Source: JAAYGT01 sp050252075
Lineage (GTDB): Bacteria; Pseudomonadota; Gammaproteobacteria; Burkholderiales; Burkholderiaceae_B
Assembly: GCA_050252075.1 (NCBI GenBank)
Contig: JBFWLP010000005.1
Coordinates: 1-60,460 of the forward strand
DNA: 60,460 nucleotides
Direction of reading: 5' to 3'
The notes beneath the pieces were generated by a model that worked only from the letters and a program-made list of their open reading frames with translations, searched no databases and was not told the origin of the DNA. How positions within the stretch are numbered: the stretch's first letter is position 1; every line of letters begins with the position of its first letter. A program made the translations under genes and the position numbers. Below, one piece after another: positions 32,261-40,627 of the stretch.

Positions 32261-34078
32261 CGCACCCTCGCGCGACATGCGGCGGCGCTCATGCTCTTGC
32301 AGGTAGCGCTTGCGCAGACGGATCGATTTCGGGGTCACCTCGACCAGCTCGTCGTCGTCGATAAACTCGACAGCGTACTCCAGCGAGATCTGCACGGGTG
32401 TCACCAGATCAATGTGCTCGTCTTTGCCCGATGCCCGAACGTTGGTGAGCTTCTTCTCTTTGATGGGGTTCACCACCAGATCATTGTCCCGGCTGTGAAT
32501 ACCAATGATCATCCCCTCGTAGACGGGATCCTGCGGCGAGACAAACATGCGGCCACGCTCTTGCAGTTTCCATAGCGCATACGCCACTGCGGTACCGTTA
32601 TCCTGGCTGATCAGCACACCGTTGCGCCGCTCGCCCACGCTGCCTTCGCGCATCGGGCCGTAGTCGTCAAAGATATGGCTCATCAATCCGGTACCCCGGG
32701 TTAATGTCAGGAACTCACCCTGAAAGCCAATCAGGCCACGGGCAGGAATGCGGTACTCCAAACGTGTGCGGCCTCGGCCATCGGGCATCATATCCAGCAA
32801 ATCACCCTTGCGACGACCCAGCTCCTCCATCACGCTGCCCTGATGGGTGTCTTCCACATCGACCGTCAGCAGTTCAAACGGTTCCAGTTTCACACCGTTC
32901 TCTTCCTTGAAAACCACGCGCGGGCGCGAAACGGCCAGCTCGTATCCTTCACGGCGCATGTTCTCCAGCAGAATGGTCAGATGCAGTTCCCCGCGGCCAC
33001 ATACCTCGAAAACCGTGTCATCGTCGGTATCGTTGACCCGCAAGGCCACGTTGGACTTGAGCTCGCGATCAAGGCGGTCGCGCAGCTGCCGGCTGGTCAC
33101 GAACTTGCCCTCACGCCCCGCTAGTGGCGACGTGTTTACCATGAAGTTCATGGTAAGGGTGGGCTCGTCGATACGCAGCATGGGCAGCACATCGGGCTGC
33201 GCCGGATCCATCAGGGTGCACCCGATGCCGACCTCTTCAATACCGTTGATCAGCACAATGTCGCCGGCCTCGGCCTCATCGACCAGTACGCGCTCCAGGC
33301 CTTTGAATTTCAGTACCTGGTTGATGCGGCCCTTCGTGGGCTGGGCGGTCTCGCCAAACTGGCAAATCACATCTTGCCCGGGACGTACACGCCCGCGGTT
33401 GATGCGCCCAACGCCGATCTTGCCGACATAGGTGTTGTAGTCGAGCGAAATAATCTGCATCTGGAAGGGGCCATCGGGATCATCGCTGCGTTGCGGAACG
33501 TGATTCAGAATGGCCTGGAACAATGGCCGCATGTCACCGTCGCGAACGTCCTGGGTCAGGCCGGCATAACCGGCCAGGCCCGAGGCGTAAACGACCGGAA
33601 AGTCCAGCTGCTCTTCGGTGGCACCCAGCTTGTCGAACAGGTCGAAGGTGGCATTGATCACGTAGTCGGGGCGGGCACCCGGGCGATCAATCTTGTTCAC
33701 TACAACAATGGGCTTGAGTCCGAGAGCCAGCGCCTTGCGAGTCACAAATCGGGTTTGGGGCATCGGCCCCTCAACAGCATCGACCAGCAGTACCACGCCA
33801 TCCACCATCGACAGCACCCGTTCCACCTCGCCGCCAAAGTCGGCGTGTCCCGGAGTGTCCACAATATTGATGTGGGTGCCTTCATATTCCACGGCGCAAT
33901 TCTTGGCCAAAATCGTGATGCCGCGCTCCTTTTCGATGTCCCCCGAATCCATGACGCGCTCGGTCATTTGTTGGTTTTCGCGGAACGTGCCGGATTGGCG
34001 CAGCAGTTGATCGACCAGGGTGGTTTTCCCGTGGTCAACGTGGGCAATAATGGCGACATTACGTAATGCGCGGCTCAT
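32255..34078 (-). CDS. typA: Ribosome-associated GTPase TypA/BipA
   Basis: A 607-residue translation-type GTPase that binds 70S ribosomes and helps assembly at low temperature. The G1 motif A-H-V-D-H-G-K-T-T-L (about 12-21), D-T-P-G-H (G3) and N-K-I-D (G4) are intact. The C-terminal TypA-specific domain is complete. The start overlaps the truB stop as ATGA, so it is co-translated as the last gene of the rimP operon. Confidence 0.97.
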   Translation of the reverse strand: MSRALRNVAIIAHVDHGKTTLVDQLLRQSGTFRENQQMTERVMDSGDIEKERGITILAKNCAVEYEGTHINIVDTPGHADFGGEVERVLSMVDGVVLLVDAVEGPMPQTRFVTRKALALGLKPIVVVNKIDRPGARPDYVINATFDLFDKLGATEEQLDFPVVYASGLAGYAGLTQDVRDGDMRPLFQAILNHVPQRSDDPDGPFQMQIISLDYNTYVGKIGVGRINRGRVRPGQDVICQFGETAQPTKGRINQVLKFKGLERVLVDEAEAGDIVLINGIEEVGIGCTLMDPAQPDVLPMLRIDEPTLTMNFMVNTSPLAGREGKFVTSRQLRDRLDRELKSNVALRVNDTDDDTVFEVCGRGELHLTILLENMRREGYELAVSRPRVVFKEENGVKLEPFELLTVDVEDTHQGSVMEELGRRKGDLLDMMPDGRGRTRLEYRIPARGLIGFQGEFLTLTRGTGLMSHIFDDYGPMREGSVGERRNGVLISQDNGTAVAYALWKLQERGRMFVSPQDPVYEGMIIGIHSRDNDLVVNPIKEKKLTNVRASGKDEHIDLVTPVQISLEYAVEFIDDDELVEVTPKSIRLRKRYLQEHERRRMSREGAL

Positions 34079-34830
34079 AGATCTTCCTTGTGTTGGGTCG
34101 CCGCCGGCATTAGCCCCGCCGGCAAGGCATTAAGAGGAATAAGTACAGATTGCGGGTTGGTGTGCGCCTGAAGCGCGTCGAGGGCGATGGCATCTTCCAG
34201 CAGGAAAGGACCAACCTCGGTGCGCTGCAATGCAGTCAGGTGGGCCCCGCAGCCAAGAACGCGCCCGATGTCCTGGGCGAGTGTCCGGATATACGTACCC
34301 TTGCTGCATCGCACATGGAGGATGGCTTCCCCAGGGGTGCACGAAACCAGATCCAGGGCGTGAATCATGACATCACGCGCCGGCCGCTCCAGCTCGATAC
34401 CTTGCCGGGCGTACTCATACAATGGTTTGCCGTCACGCTTGAGCGCCGAATACATGGGCGGAATTTGCTGAATCGGTCCGCGGAACTTTTCAAGCGCCGC
34501 CGCCAGGGCGTGTTCGGACACCCCCGAAAAAGACGCGTCGGCCGAACTGACAATATTGCCGGTCAGATCGCCCGAATCCGTCTCCTCGCCAAACCTGAGA
34601 GTGGCAAGATACGCCTTGTCGGCATTGAGCATGTGGCCCGAAATTTTGGTCGCACGACCCAGACAGCACACCAGCAAGCCGGTGGCAAACGGATCCAGTG
34701 TGCCGGTATGGCCGGCCTTGCGGGCATCGAGCGTTCGTTTGGCGCGTGAAAGCGCGTGCGTGCTCGACAAGCCCACGGGTTTGTCAAGCAACAGGACACC
34801 ATCGAGCAACTGCCCGCGTCGCGAAGCCAT
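34075..34830 (-). CDS. truB: tRNA pseudouridine(55) synthase TruB
   Basis: A 251-residue enzyme making pseudouridine at position 55 of all elongator tRNAs. The catalytic aspartate is in G-H-T-G-T-L-D-P-F-A-T-G-L-L (residues about 37-50), with K-x-x-G-x-x-S at the N-terminus (K-P-V-G-L-S-S). Slightly shorter than E. coli TruB, whose C-terminal PUA domain is longer. It follows rbfA in the usual order and overlaps typA. Confidence 0.96.
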   Translation of the reverse strand: MASRRGQLLDGVLLLDKPVGLSSTHALSRAKRTLDARKAGHTGTLDPFATGLLVCCLGRATKISGHMLNADKAYLATLRFGEETDSGDLTGNIVSSADASFSGVSEHALAAALEKFRGPIQQIPPMYSALKRDGKPLYEYARQGIELERPARDVMIHALDLVSCTPGEAILHVRCSKGTYIRTLAQDIGRVLGCGAHLTALQRTEVGPFLLEDAIALDALQAHTNPQSVLIPLNALPAGLMPAATQHKEDL

Positions 34831-34864
34831 CGTTTAAAAATCCAAAGAAAAAAACGACAGCCGC

Positions 34865-35275
34865 TCAGGGCTGTTCGTCGGGGTCCTCGGGTTCCGAGGG
34901 TTTGAAGGGTTCGACCTGCGGGCGATTGGCCCGATCGATAAGTTGGGAGAGCTCAAGACCGCGTGCCAGCTGGTCATCGTGGATGAAACGCAGCGTGGGT
35001 ACGGTGTGGATATGCAGCAACTTGAACAATAGCGAATGCAGCCAGCCGGCCTTTTCGGCCAGTGCGGCAGTGGCCGCTTCCGGCTCGGCACCCATTACCG
35101 TGAAGTACACCTTGGCATGCGCGTAATCGGTGGACAGATCCACGCCGGTCAGGGTGATCAGCCCGGCGCGGGATACATCGATCTCTCGCTGGATCAGAAC
35201 GGCCAGATCCTTCTGGATCTGGTCCGCCAGGCGTGTATTCCGGCCGGAGCTGGGTTTTGACTTATGACGACCCAT
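34865..35275 (-). CDS. rbfA: 30S ribosome-binding factor RbfA
   Basis: A 136-residue KH-like protein needed for 16S rRNA 5'-end maturation and cold growth. The conserved core R-V-A-like region appears as L-A-D-Q-I-Q-K-D-L-A-V-L-I-Q-R-E-I (about 16-32), and V-P-T-L-R-F-I-H-D (about 92-100) is the family signature. Only 6 bases separate it from infB. The last 20 residues are acidic and proline-rich, likely disordered. Confidence 0.95.
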   Translation of the reverse strand: MGRHKSKPSSGRNTRLADQIQKDLAVLIQREIDVSRAGLITLTGVDLSTDYAHAKVYFTVMGAEPEAATAALAEKAGWLHSLLFKLLHIHTVPTLRFIHDDQLARGLELSQLIDRANRPQVEPFKPSEPEDPDEQP

Positions 35276-35281
35276 AGTGAA

Positions 35282-38200
35282 TTACAGTGTCCGCGCTACT
35301 TCTTTGATTTCAAAGATTTCAAGCTGGTCACCGACCTGAATGTCGTTGTTGCCCTTGAGCGTGATACCGCAGTCGAAACCGGACTTGACCTCTTTGACGT
35401 CGTCTTTGAAGCGCCGCAGCGAATCGATATAGCCCGACCAGTGGACCACATTGTTACGCAGCAGACGCACTTGCGAGTCGCGGCGAACCACACCATCAGT
35501 GACCATACAACCACCAATATTGCCGATACGCGACACCGAGAATACCTCGCGGATCTCGACCATGCCGATGATCTCTTCGCGTTTCTCGGGAGCAAGCATG
35601 CCTGACAGTGCGTTGCGAACGTCATCGACCGCATCATAAATGATGTTGTAGTACCGCAGATCGATGCCGTTACCCTCGGCCAGTTTCTTGGCACTTTGGT
35701 CGGCCCGCACATTGAAGCCGATAACGACCGCATTCGACGCTATCGCCAGGTTGACGTCGCTTTCCGAAATACCGCCCACGGCCGCGTGAACCACCTGGAC
35801 ACGAACCTCTTCGGTGGACAGCTTGGTAAGGGCCGTGACCAGCGCCTCTTGGGAGCCCTGCACATCGGTTTTGACGATGAGGGACAGCGTCTGGGAACCT
35901 TCGCCCATGTTTTCGAACATGGACTCCAGCTTCGCCGCCTGCTGTTTGGCCAGTTTGACGTCGCGGAACTTGCCCTGGCGGAACAAGGCAATTTCGCGCG
36001 CCTTGCGTTCGTCGGCCAGAGCAATGACCTCGTCACCCGCGGCAGGTACCTCGGTAAGGCCCTGCACTTCAACGGGGATGGACGGGCCGGCACTGTTCAC
36101 CGGCTTTCCGTTCTCGTTGAGCATGGCGCGAACACGGCCATAACTGGCACCGGCCAGTATGGTGTCGCCGCGGTTCAGTGTGCCGCTCTGTACCAGGATG
36201 GTGGCTACCGGGCCGCGACCTTTGTCGAGGCGGGCTTCGATGACCAGACCCTTGGCCGGCGCGTCGACGGGTGCTTTCAGCTCAAGGATCTCGGCCTGCA
36301 GCAGTACGTTTTCCAGCAGGTCGTCGATGCCCTGGCCGGTTTTGGCCGACACCCCGATAAAGGGAACGTCACCGCCATATTCTTCCGGAACCACCTGCTC
36401 GGATACCAGTTCCTGCTTGACCCGGTCGGGGTTGCCGTCGGGTTTGTCGATTTTGGTAATGGCCACGACCAACGGCACACCGGCCGCCTTGGCGTGGTGT
36501 ATGGCTTCACGTGTTTGCGGCATGACGCCGTCGTCGGATGCGACCACCAGAATGACGATATCGGTGGCTTTCGCCCCGCGAGCCCGCATGGCGGTAAACG
36601 CCTCGTGACCCGGGGTGTCCAGGAAGGTCACCATACCGCGGTCGGTCTTCACGTTGTAGGCACCGATATGCTGGGTAATGCCGCCGGCTTCACCCGAGGC
36701 CACCTTGGTGCGACGAATATAGTCGAGCAGCGAGGTTTTGCCGTGGTCGACGTGGCCCATGACGGTAACGACCGGCGCACGCGACAGGGACTCGGCTTCC
36801 TGTGTTTCGTCGAGCTCAAGGAAAGCTTCAGGATCATCGAGCTTGGCGGCAATGGCAACGTGGCCGAGCTCTTCGACAACGATCATGGCCGTTTCCTGAT
36901 CGAGCACCTGGTTGATGGTGACCATTTGCCCCAGTTTCATGAGGTGCTTGATCACTTCGGCCGCCTTCACCGCCATTTTGTGGGCCAGATCGGCAACCGT
37001 GATGGTTTCAGGCACGTGAATTTCACGGGCAATAAATTCCGCCGGTGCCGGCTCGCGGCGCTCGGGCTGGGCATTGCGGCCGCGCCCACGTGCATTGCCG
37101 CCTTTGGCGGCCTTGCCGGCCTTGCCACCGGCACGCCAGCCGTCACGGCTGGGCGCCGAGGGAGCGGCGTCGGCACGTGCGGCCTTCTTGCGGCCCGTGT
37201 CGTCGCTCCAGGTCGAGGCAACATCGGCGGTTTTGATGACTTTTTTGACTTCGCCCTTGACTTCCTTCTTGGCACCCTTGCCGGCAGGCTTGTGCAAGGT
37301 GCCGGAAATTCCGCCCTGCTCGGGCTCGGGAGCCTTCAACACTTTGCGCGGACGGCTGAGCATTTCGCGCAAGGCGGCGGCTTCGGCTTCAGAGGCACGC
37401 CGGGCACGTTCACGATCCTCGTCGGCGGTATCGGCCTCGGCGGTTTTTGCCACAGGACGCACGCGCCCGGCCATGGGTGGTTTCACCCCGGCCTTGCGGG
37501 ATCCGGCACTTTCGCCGGCACCGGACACACGGGTCGGCGCCTTGGCGGCAGAGGCAATGGCGTCAGCGTGGGATTTACCCGCCGATGCGGGGGCTTCCGT
37601 TTGGTTCACGATAGGTTTTTCTTCCTCGGGGGTATTGGCTGCTGCATGGGCTTGCTCAACGTCAGGCTGCGACTGGGACGCCTGGACGGGCGCCGAAACA
37701 GTTTTTTCCACCGGCGACGGTTCGGCCGGGGCGGGCGGCGCGGCAGCGGCAGCTGATTCCGCTGCGGCATCGGGCTCGCTCGCTTCCTGCGTCTGATCCT
37801 GCGAAGCGGCAGCGGCAACCGGCGGCGCGCTTTCCGGCGCTTCCTGGTACCCGTCCGGCGATGGCTCGCCGGACGCCGTCGTGCTGGTTACAGTTTCAGC
37901 GGCATTCTCGACGGCGGTGGAGTGAGGTTCGGTTCGGGAGGCAACCGGCTCGTGCACAGAGGAATCGGCGGAGGCCGGCTCGACCTGGCTTTCGGGCAGC
38001 GCAGCCACAGGGGCCGCTTCCTGGCCTTGCCTGGCTTCGGCGGCCAGCTCTGCGGGATCACGCTTGACGAAAACACGTTTCTTGCGAACTTCTACCTGAA
38101 TGGTGCGGGACCGGCCCGAACTGTCAGCTTGACGAATTTCTGATGTTTGACGACGGGTAAGGGTAATTTTCTTACCCTCGCCGCCACCGTGCGCGCGCCT

Positions 38201-38350
38201 CAACGATTCGAGGAGCCTCGCCTTGTCTGCATCGGTGACCGGATCGTCTACAGATGAGAGATTAACGCCGGCAGCACGCAGCTGCTCAAGCAGCACGTTT
38301 GCTGGCATTTTCAGTTCAACGGCGAACTGGGCGACGGTGTTACTGGGCAT
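35282..38350 (-). CDS. infB: Translation initiation factor IF-2
   Basis: A 1022-residue GTPase that brings initiator tRNA to the ribosome. The N-terminal IF2-N domain (residues 1-60) is followed by a very long Ala/Pro/Glu/Lys-rich, probably disordered linker to about residue 430, a second IF2-N-like segment (about 440-490), then the G domain starting V-M-G-H-V-D-H-G-K-T-S-L-L-D (about 524) and the tRNA-binding C-terminal domains. Length is at the high end, due to the linker, as in other Burkholderiales. Its initiator tRNA is encoded at 43093. Confidence 0.97.
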   Translation of the reverse strand: MPSNTVAQFAVELKMPANVLLEQLRAAGVNLSSVDDPVTDADKARLLESLRRAHGGGEGKKITLTRRQTSEIRQADSSGRSRTIQVEVRKKRVFVKRDPAELAAEARQGQEAAPVAALPESQVEPASADSSVHEPVASRTEPHSTAVENAAETVTSTTASGEPSPDGYQEAPESAPPVAAAASQDQTQEASEPDAAAESAAAAAPPAPAEPSPVEKTVSAPVQASQSQPDVEQAHAAANTPEEEKPIVNQTEAPASAGKSHADAIASAAKAPTRVSGAGESAGSRKAGVKPPMAGRVRPVAKTAEADTADEDRERARRASEAEAAALREMLSRPRKVLKAPEPEQGGISGTLHKPAGKGAKKEVKGEVKKVIKTADVASTWSDDTGRKKAARADAAPSAPSRDGWRAGGKAGKAAKGGNARGRGRNAQPERREPAPAEFIAREIHVPETITVADLAHKMAVKAAEVIKHLMKLGQMVTINQVLDQETAMIVVEELGHVAIAAKLDDPEAFLELDETQEAESLSRAPVVTVMGHVDHGKTSLLDYIRRTKVASGEAGGITQHIGAYNVKTDRGMVTFLDTPGHEAFTAMRARGAKATDIVILVVASDDGVMPQTREAIHHAKAAGVPLVVAITKIDKPDGNPDRVKQELVSEQVVPEEYGGDVPFIGVSAKTGQGIDDLLENVLLQAEILELKAPVDAPAKGLVIEARLDKGRGPVATILVQSGTLNRGDTILAGASYGRVRAMLNENGKPVNSAGPSIPVEVQGLTEVPAAGDEVIALADERKAREIALFRQGKFRDVKLAKQQAAKLESMFENMGEGSQTLSLIVKTDVQGSQEALVTALTKLSTEEVRVQVVHAAVGGISESDVNLAIASNAVVIGFNVRADQSAKKLAEGNGIDLRYYNIIYDAVDDVRNALSGMLAPEKREEIIGMVEIREVFSVSRIGNIGGCMVTDGVVRRDSQVRLLRNNVVHWSGYIDSLRRFKDDVKEVKSGFDCGITLKGNNDIQVGDQLEIFEIKEVARTL

Positions 38351-38413
38351 TCGACTCTCTCTTGCTTGCTACAACGGTTATCAATAAACGTTCCCCCGGC
38401 TACTCCGATCGGC

Positions 38414-39898
38414 TTAGTTTTCGTCCTCGAACCAGTGGGCACGGGCACGCATGATCATTTCACTGGCCTGCTCCTGGGACAACTGTGCAATTTCGGACAG
38501 TTCGTCGGTGGAGAGCTCGGCGAGATCGTCGAGAGTGAGAACGTTGTTCTCGGCCAGTTTGGCCAGGATCTCGGATGTCATTCCCTCGAGATCATGCAGA
38601 TCGGGGGCGACGGTTTGCGCTCGTTCTTCCTGGGCAATGGCCTCGGTGAGCAGGGCATTGCGAGCCCGGGTACGAAGCTCGTTGATGGTATCTTCGTCGA
38701 AGGCTTCAATTTCCAGAAGTTCCTGAAGCGGCACATAGGCAATTTCCTCGAGCCCGGTAAACCCTTCGTCAATGAGGATATCGGCCACTTCTTCGTCGAC
38801 ATCGAGACGGTTGATGAATGTCTGGCGCAAGGATGTGCGTTCTTCTTCCTGGCGGCTCTGGCTTTCCTCGGGCGTCATGATATTGATCTGCCAACCGGTA
38901 AGCTCGGACGCCAGACGCACGTTCTGGCCGCGCGCGCCGATGGCCTTGGGCAGGTTCTCGGCGTCGACCACGACATCCATGGCGTGCTTGTCTTCGTCGA
39001 CCACAATGGATTCCACGTGCGCGGGCGCCAGGGCGCCGATCACGAACTCGGCGGGATCATCGGCCCACAACACGATATCGACCTGTTCGCCGCCCAGCTC
39101 ATTGCGAACGGCGGTCACCCGGGAACCGCGCATGCCCACACATGTACCAATGGGGTCGATACGCTTGTCGTAGGCCACCACGGCGATCTTTGCACGCACA
39201 CCGGGGTCACGGGCCGCTGCCTTGATTTCCAGCAAACCCTGTTCAATTTCCGGAACCTCGTTCTCGAACAGCTGGCGAATGAAATCGGGCGCCGTGCGTG
39301 ACAAAATGACCTGCTGCCCGCGAGCGGCGCGATCAACGCGAAGCACGAACGCACGCACACGGTCGCCCACACGAATGTTTTCCTTGGGGATCATTTCACT
39401 GCGTGGAAGCCGGGCTTCGATTTTGCCGGTTTCGATAATGATGTCACCCTTGTCGATGCGCTTGACGGTGCCGGAAACAATGGTTTCGCCGCGTTCCAGA
39501 AAGTCGTCCAGAACCTGTTCGCGCTCGGCGTCGCGTATGCGCTGCAAGATAGCCTGTTTGGCCGCCTGGGCACCGATACGACCGAACTCTTCGGGCTCAA
39601 GGGGCTCTTCGATGTAGTCGCCGACCTCGATGCCGGGCACGCGCTCCTGGGCCTCGGACCATAGCTCTTGCTGATCGGGCTCTTGCAGACCGGCCTCGTC
39701 GGGCACGACAAGCCAGCGCCGGAACCCTTCATGCTCTCCCGTGGCGCGATCGATGGTGACCCGGATATCGGCGTCTTCTTTGAAGCGCTTTTTCATGGCC
39801 GACGCGAGCGCACCTTCGAGCGCGCCGAAAACGACCTCGCGTGCCACATTTTTTTCACGCGCCAGGGCGTCAACCAAAAGAAGAATTTCGCGACTCAT
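38414..39898 (-). CDS. nusA: Transcription elongation/termination factor NusA
   Basis: A 494-residue RNA polymerase-binding factor. It has the N-terminal polymerase-binding domain (1-130), an S1 domain (about 135-200), two KH domains (about 235-345, with G-M-R-G-S-R-V and G-A-R-G-Q-N-V-R-L), and two C-terminal acidic helical repeats (about 360-490, V-x-x-L-x-x-x-x-x-x-x-x-L-A-E-L-S). It overlaps rimP by four bases (ATGA). NusA may act on the attenuator at the head of its own operon. Confidence 0.97.
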   Translation of the reverse strand: MSREILLLVDALAREKNVAREVVFGALEGALASAMKKRFKEDADIRVTIDRATGEHEGFRRWLVVPDEAGLQEPDQQELWSEAQERVPGIEVGDYIEEPLEPEEFGRIGAQAAKQAILQRIRDAEREQVLDDFLERGETIVSGTVKRIDKGDIIIETGKIEARLPRSEMIPKENIRVGDRVRAFVLRVDRAARGQQVILSRTAPDFIRQLFENEVPEIEQGLLEIKAAARDPGVRAKIAVVAYDKRIDPIGTCVGMRGSRVTAVRNELGGEQVDIVLWADDPAEFVIGALAPAHVESIVVDEDKHAMDVVVDAENLPKAIGARGQNVRLASELTGWQINIMTPEESQSRQEEERTSLRQTFINRLDVDEEVADILIDEGFTGLEEIAYVPLQELLEIEAFDEDTINELRTRARNALLTEAIAQEERAQTVAPDLHDLEGMTSEILAKLAENNVLTLDDLAELSTDELSEIAQLSQEQASEMIMRARAHWFEDEN

Positions 39899-40389
39899 CG
39901 CTTTTTACCCTTGAAATCAAGAATGGGATTCAATTTGGCACGATCGACATCGTCGAACGCAAAACTCAAGACCTGCGGCTCACTCTTGCCGGACGGGTCG
40001 GATTCGATTTCCAGCGAAAACGCCGCCTGCCCGGATTCTGCGGAACCTTCGGAAGCGCCTCGCAATATTCCGGAAAACACCTTGCGATTATCGACGGCCT
40101 CACGCAGCCGGATCTCGACACGTTGCCCGGCAAACCGGATGAAATCATCGGGGCGCTTCAACGGGCGATCCACCCCCGGAGAGCCCACTTCCAGCCGGTG
40201 GTAGTCGATGTTTTCGACCTCGAACACCCGCGAAAGCTGTTTGGACACGAGCTCACAGTCTTCGATACGAACGCCGTCAGCGCGATCGATGGTAACGCGC
40301 AGCAACCCCATGGGCGCGCGTTCGATGTCGACCAGCTCGATATCGGTACCGGCCAGTGCTTGCTGTGTCAACGCGAATAAATCTGCCAT
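39895..40389 (-). CDS. rimP: Ribosome maturation factor RimP
   Basis: A 164-residue 30S assembly factor. The N-terminal domain contains the Y/E-L-V-D-I-E-R-A-P and R-V-T-I-D segments, and V-G-S-P-G-V-D-R-P-L-K at about 68-78 is the family signature. First gene of the rimP-nusA-infB-rbfA-truB-typA operon. No Shine-Dalgarno sequence precedes the ATG; instead a run of nine T ends 6 bases upstream, as part of a terminator-like hairpin. The start is nonetheless supported by the standard N-terminus M-A-D-L-F. Confidence 0.95.
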   Translation of the reverse strand: MADLFALTQQALAGTDIELVDIERAPMGLLRVTIDRADGVRIEDCELVSKQLSRVFEVENIDYHRLEVGSPGVDRPLKRPDDFIRFAGQRVEIRLREAVDNRKVFSGILRGASEGSAESGQAAFSLEIESDPSGKSEPQVLSFAFDDVDRAKLNPILDFKGKKR

Positions 40390-40395
40390 AAATTC

Positions 40396-40418
40396 AAAAA
40401 AAAATGGGCTGTAGCCCA
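40396..40418 (-). terminator. Terminator-like attenuator immediately upstream of rimP
   Basis: On the minus strand TGGGCT (40418-40413) pairs with AGCCCA (40410-40405), followed by nine consecutive T (40404-40396), and then the rimP ATG at 40389. This is a complete intrinsic terminator signal between the operon promoter and its first gene, so transcription of six essential genes must pass it. A neighbouring GGGCT copy (40423-40419) could form an alternative pairing. Confidence 0.8.
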
Positions 40419-40528
40419 GCCCACTGTTATTGCTCCCCGACCACAGAGCCCGGTGGCTACCATTGTTGATGCCGATTCACGCGAAAAATTCACGAGGAAC
40501 AAAAAACAATGTAGCTGTAAAGCCCTAC

Positions 40529-40539
40529 ATTCTAACAGA
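40529..40539 (-). promoter_or_regulatory. Probable extended -10 promoter of the rimP operon
   Basis: On the minus strand TAGAAT (40534-40529) is preceded by TG plus one base, giving an extended -10 box. No good -35 box lies 17-18 bases upstream (CAGGCA is poor), which an extended -10 can tolerate. It gives a leader of about 130 bases ending in the attenuator. Confidence 0.5.
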
Positions 40540-40627
40540 AAATTAGAAAATTGCCTGTATTGTCGATACGTTACGCAAAAAATAGTGTAGGAAAGCGGGG
40601 AGCAAACGGCCGTGGGCCGAACACCGG

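Noticed and set aside
35696..37756. Plus-strand open frame of 686 codons opposite infB
   Set aside because: It is the complement of the Ala/Pro/Glu-rich IF-2 linker and G domain; composition is G/H/F-rich with no family motifs. infB in the other strand is unmistakable.
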